From Rhipidocladum racemiflorum (Eukaryota; Streptophyta; Magnoliopsida; Poales; Poaceae), in the NCBI GenBank assembly GCA_036346355.1, contig CM070585.1:8633001-8697000 (forward strand): 64,000 nt of DNA. Reading direction: 5' to 3'. Below are positions 60,731 through 64,000 of this stretch, piece by piece. Numbering within the stretch: position 1 is the first letter of the stretch; the number at the start of each line of letters is the position of its first letter. Below the pieces are notes generated by a model. The model was not told where the DNA came from and ran no database searches. It was given only the letters and a program-made list of their open reading frames with translations. A program made the position numbers and the translations under genes.

Positions 60731-61611
60731 TGAAAATATTTGTTAGAACAAATCTAATAATATCATGTTGATACAATCAATCTAGATATTTAGAAAATAA
60801 CTATTAGTTGAAGATTACAAAGTTTAATTGGTCTGATTTAACGGTGCTAAGTATTTTAAAACGGTGGGAGCAATTTACAATGCAGCGAAGCAATGAATCC
60901 GATATCCACGACATCTAAAGAAAACAGTTTGTCCAATTAAGTGGAGTGCTATGCCAAAGAGTTGTAATTATACAAGTAGTAGTACATAGCTTAGCTTCAT
61001 GTCAATTCACCCTTTAAGTAAAAAAAGGGTAAAACTAAGGGTTTGTTCGTTACAACTCCGGTTCCAAACCCCTCACGTTCCTTCTGATTGGAATCAGAAT
61101 CGGCGTGGAGTGATTCTTGTTTTAACACGGCGTGAGAGAAGTGGCCTCCATCCCGCTCCTCTAGATTCTCGATTGCTCATCCCCTCCCTGAATATTGCCA
61201 CCTTCAACCCCGAGTGTTGCCTCACCTCTGACACCGTCGCCCCTCGCCTCCGACCCCAAGCGACGCCTCGCCTCTGACTCTTGCCGCCCCGAACTCAGTC
61301 GCAACTCGCCTCTGACTCCCACGCCTCTCCTCTGACCTCATTGTTAGTGGTGATCTCGACTTGGTTAATTGATATCGAAAAAAATTCGGACCTCAGACCC
61401 ACCACGACTCACAAGGCACTTTGATCGGAAGTGCACCAACTGAGTTTGGTCCGATCCCGTCAGCCAGCGCCAAATTAAAAAAAGGGGAGACCGGCACTAA
61501 AAAATTATAGATTGATTTTGAGTTTGTCTCTCCCTGACACACCCATCTAATTCGGTTTCTTGGTGCTAAGTTTGGCGAAAACCTTGACCACCACCATGAA
61601 GCTCATGGTGT
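60731..61611. other. Intergenic DNA
   Basis: 61120-61340 is C-rich with repeated CTCGCCTCTGACTC phrases. No gene is recognised. The final bases 61612-61616 (CCTCT) are the target duplication of the next element. Confidence 0.45.
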
Positions 61612-61616
61612 CCTCT

Positions 61617-63481
61617 TGAAGCATATAGGACTCGTTTTAATCTTGGTTTTGGTAATTAATGACAACATGTGTTAAAGTGACTAATGCATTCTCTTAAGAT
61701 TATGAGAACAGGTTTACCTCGTCTACAACATGGAGCGGTTAAAGGTGATGAGAAAAAGGACAAGTGAGGATTCATGGACAAGGTACATAAATAGTGTTTT
61801 AGTTCTTTTTTTTACCGATCTCAGTGTTTGGAGAAAAGATCAGGTTTTTAGGTAGAATTGCCGTACTATTAAGAGGGAAGGCAAACTAATAGCTTGTTTG
61901 TGTCAAAGTTTTAAAGTTTGGCTCAAAATCCCTTTTGAAATGCATTCGAAAATCATGTAGCAAAAGTTAAATGCGTTAGATTTGGAAGTTGCAAAAAAGT
62001 TGGCACTACCGCCGTTGTCAATGCGGTAGTACCTCTCTTACGGTACTACCGAGTTTTAGCAAGCGGTAGCTAATTTCCAGAGTAACACCCTTTTGCATCA
62101 GTTGCTTCATTCTCTGGGCCGGAACTACCGCAGGCAAAAATGCGGTACTACCGCTTCCGGTAGTACCGAGGTTCTGTGCGGTAGTTATTTCCAGTAGAAG
62201 ACCCCCTCTGCGTTTAATTAAAGCGGAACTACCGCTAGTATCAACGCGGTACTACCAGAACATCGGTAGTACCGATATTAACACCACGGTAGTTTATTTC
62301 CAGTGGGGGTCATTCTTTGCAGGTCGTGCTCAAAATCCTGTAGCGGTACTACCGCAAGTGATATAGCGGTACTGCCGCTATATCGGTGATACCAGACCTT
62401 ATATAGCGGTTGTTAATTTCTAGAGAGTGTCATCTACTCTTGTGTTAGACCTTATCTGCTGTCCGGCACTACCGCAGGCTTAACTGCGGTACTACCGCTT
62501 TGACGGTAGTACCGACCTTTTTGTTGCGGTAGTTTATTTCCAGCGGGGTATTTTTTATACCCCCCGGCTGTCTAGTGCGACACTACCGCATTTACATGGG
62601 TGGTACTGTCGGACTTTAAACCGTTCGGACCGTTTATGGTTGCATTTAATGCGTTCTGCTATAGCCACAGTCGATCGTTGTATGGGTGTGGTAGTACCGG
62701 CAATATACCTGCGGTACTACCGCCCGTGCTAAAATTTTAGGATTAAGGTCTCTAACGGCTAGATTTGTTTGGAGAGGCTATAATTACCCCCCCACTGCAT
62801 TTGGACACTTCTTCTGGCCTTCATTGATTACTCTTGAGCTCTAGCAACTTCTCCAACACTCATTTGCATTCATTTCATCATTTGAGAGGAGAAAAAGCAT
62901 TGATTGCATTTGAGTGTTCTTGAGCCAAACTAGAAATCCTGGTTTACACTCAAGTGAAGCGTTTGTCTTCCATTCTCTTGGAGGTTGCCGCCTCCTAGAC
63001 GGCTTGGTGGCGGGAATTGGTGATCTTCTCAAGAAGATTGTGAGAAAACCCAATTCGGTGTAAAGGCAAGGAGCTCACCTACCCGGAGTGGGGAGGAGCA
63101 ACCCCGATTATACGAGGAAGGCTCAATTGCGCAAAGGAGCTGGCTTGAAGTGAGTCAAGCTACCTCAACGTGGACTAGGGGAGACCGACAAGTCTCTGAT
63201 CATCACGGGAAAAATCGCGTGTCTCACATTTGTGGTTTGATCATTCTTGTGCTCTTTATTTAATTTGAGTTGTTAGTTATTTTAGTTTATTCTCTAGCTT
63301 GTGTCAATTAGAGCTCATATGTTTAGTCTTATTGGTGCACATTAGTGAGACATAGAAGTTTTAGGCCTTGATTGTAAAATTGGTAATTCCTATTGTCAAT
63401 TGTGTATTTATTACAATTAGAAACCAGAAAATTTTATAACCTCATATTCACCCCCTCTAGTTAGTTATCCTTGATCCTACA
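61617..63481 (+). mobile_element. Solo LTR (1.87 kb) with palindromic repeats
   Basis: It starts TGAAGCATATAGGACTCG and ends TTGATCCTACA, with the exact 5-bp duplication CCTCT on both sides (61612-61616 and 63482-63486). The end sequence (ATTCACCCCCTCTAGTTAGT...) is of a kind common at gypsy LTR ends in grasses. No internal region or second LTR is present. Confidence 0.85.
62000..62720. repeat. ~118-bp repeats rich in GCGGTACTACCGC palindromes
   Basis: The phrase GCGGTAGTTTATTTCCAG or a variant recurs near 62061, 62180, 62284, 62405 and 62525, a spacing of about 105-120 bp. Within each unit, GCGGTACTACCGC-like palindromes occur two or three times, so each unit can fold on itself. Confidence 0.85.
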
Positions 63482-63486
63482 CCTCT

Positions 63487-64000
63487 GCCTCGTCGTCATC
63501 ACCGAGTGGATTCCCCTGCTCTTGTGCTTTTCCTCACCGACGCTCAAGAACTCCAACCGACTAATGCTAATGGCTTCTACCTCGCCGGGTCAGTTCTAAT
63601 GTTTAATTTCCTCATTAATTTGTGATCATGACTTAGGCTAGTTAACAACATTCATGTTTAGTTCATCTAAATCCCTAACATCTGGTATTCGAGCGGTTTA
63701 GCCTACTTGTTCCTCATTAAGCCCGGTTGAAGCCTTGTTATTATCGGTTTAGGGTTAATTAACCTCGATTTAGCACTTAGAAGGAGGTGACTAGATCAAT
63801 TAGAACTCAAGTTCTCAGATCAGAAAGCCTAGAAATCCCCAAATCCCAATCGAATTCCGAAAACACTAATCCCCAAATTCCCAAACTCGTTAAGAACCCT
63901 AATGTTTTCGAGGATTTCGGGGTTTACCTTTCAGACGTCGTCGCTCGCGCCGCACATGTTGACCGCCCTGAGTGTTTCATCTTCGTTTCACCGTGCGCGT
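63487..64000. other. Right edge of the window
   Basis: It continues the sequence interrupted by the solo LTR. No gene is recognised; a CG-richer stretch begins near 63930 and runs off the window. Confidence 0.4.

Noticed and set aside
1..64000. CRISPR arrays, bacterial operons, tRNA or rRNA genes
   Set aside because: None was seen; spliced genes and grass transposons show that the DNA is plant nuclear.

Overview
The window is nuclear DNA from a grass (Poaceae). Two intron-containing genes identify it: an ABA 8'-hydroxylase cytochrome P450 of the CYP707A family (14860-18483, + strand) and a class B heat-stress transcription factor of the HSFB1 type (45230-49171, - strand). From memory, the rice orthologues ABA8ox3 (Os09g0457100) and HSFB1 (Os09g0456800) have nearly adjacent locus numbers on chromosome 9, so the pair looks like conserved microsynteny. 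The two genes converge, with about 27 kb of mostly transposon DNA between them. Which grass it is cannot be decided from the sequence alone.

Layout: 388-8715 is an old Ty1/copia element in reverse orientation, carrying a nested solo LTR (2741-3802). 8893-9425 is a hAT-type MITE. 9945-11968 is LTR-derived debris. 11969-12432 is a Tourist-type MITE that has received a second copy of itself. 13560-14420 holds tandem repeats ending about 200 bp before the TATA box of the P450 gene. 20258-33413 is a stack of nested LTRs: copies of a large non-coding LTR family in both orientations plus two other solo LTRs. 34228-34628 is another hAT MITE. 36534-41629 is a nearly complete autonomous hAT transposon with a five-exon transposase gene. 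41734-42114 is a near-perfect foldback element with a 9-bp target-site duplication. 42800-44012 is a truncated copia element. The HSFB1 gene follows, with two copies of one MITE family lying on either side of it. From 50 to 64 kb there is mostly repeat-rich intergenic DNA: a hAT-like element with an internal minisatellite, several MITEs, a CACTA-like relic and a 1.9-kb solo LTR full of palindromic repeats.

The two host genes both belong to stress physiology (ABA breakdown; heat and defence regulation), but nothing here shows that they act together. The most informative small feature is a 36-codon upstream ORF in the HSFB1 leader, whose C-terminal part resembles the conserved peptide uORF of plant HSFB1/TBF1 genes. 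Most transposon boundaries given here rest on target-site duplications read directly from the sequence. Family names rest on terminal motifs and recognised protein domains, not on a database search. No wholly new system was found; the best candidates for a second look are the uORF, the hAT element with its possible dependants, the hairpin element and the nested LTR stack.
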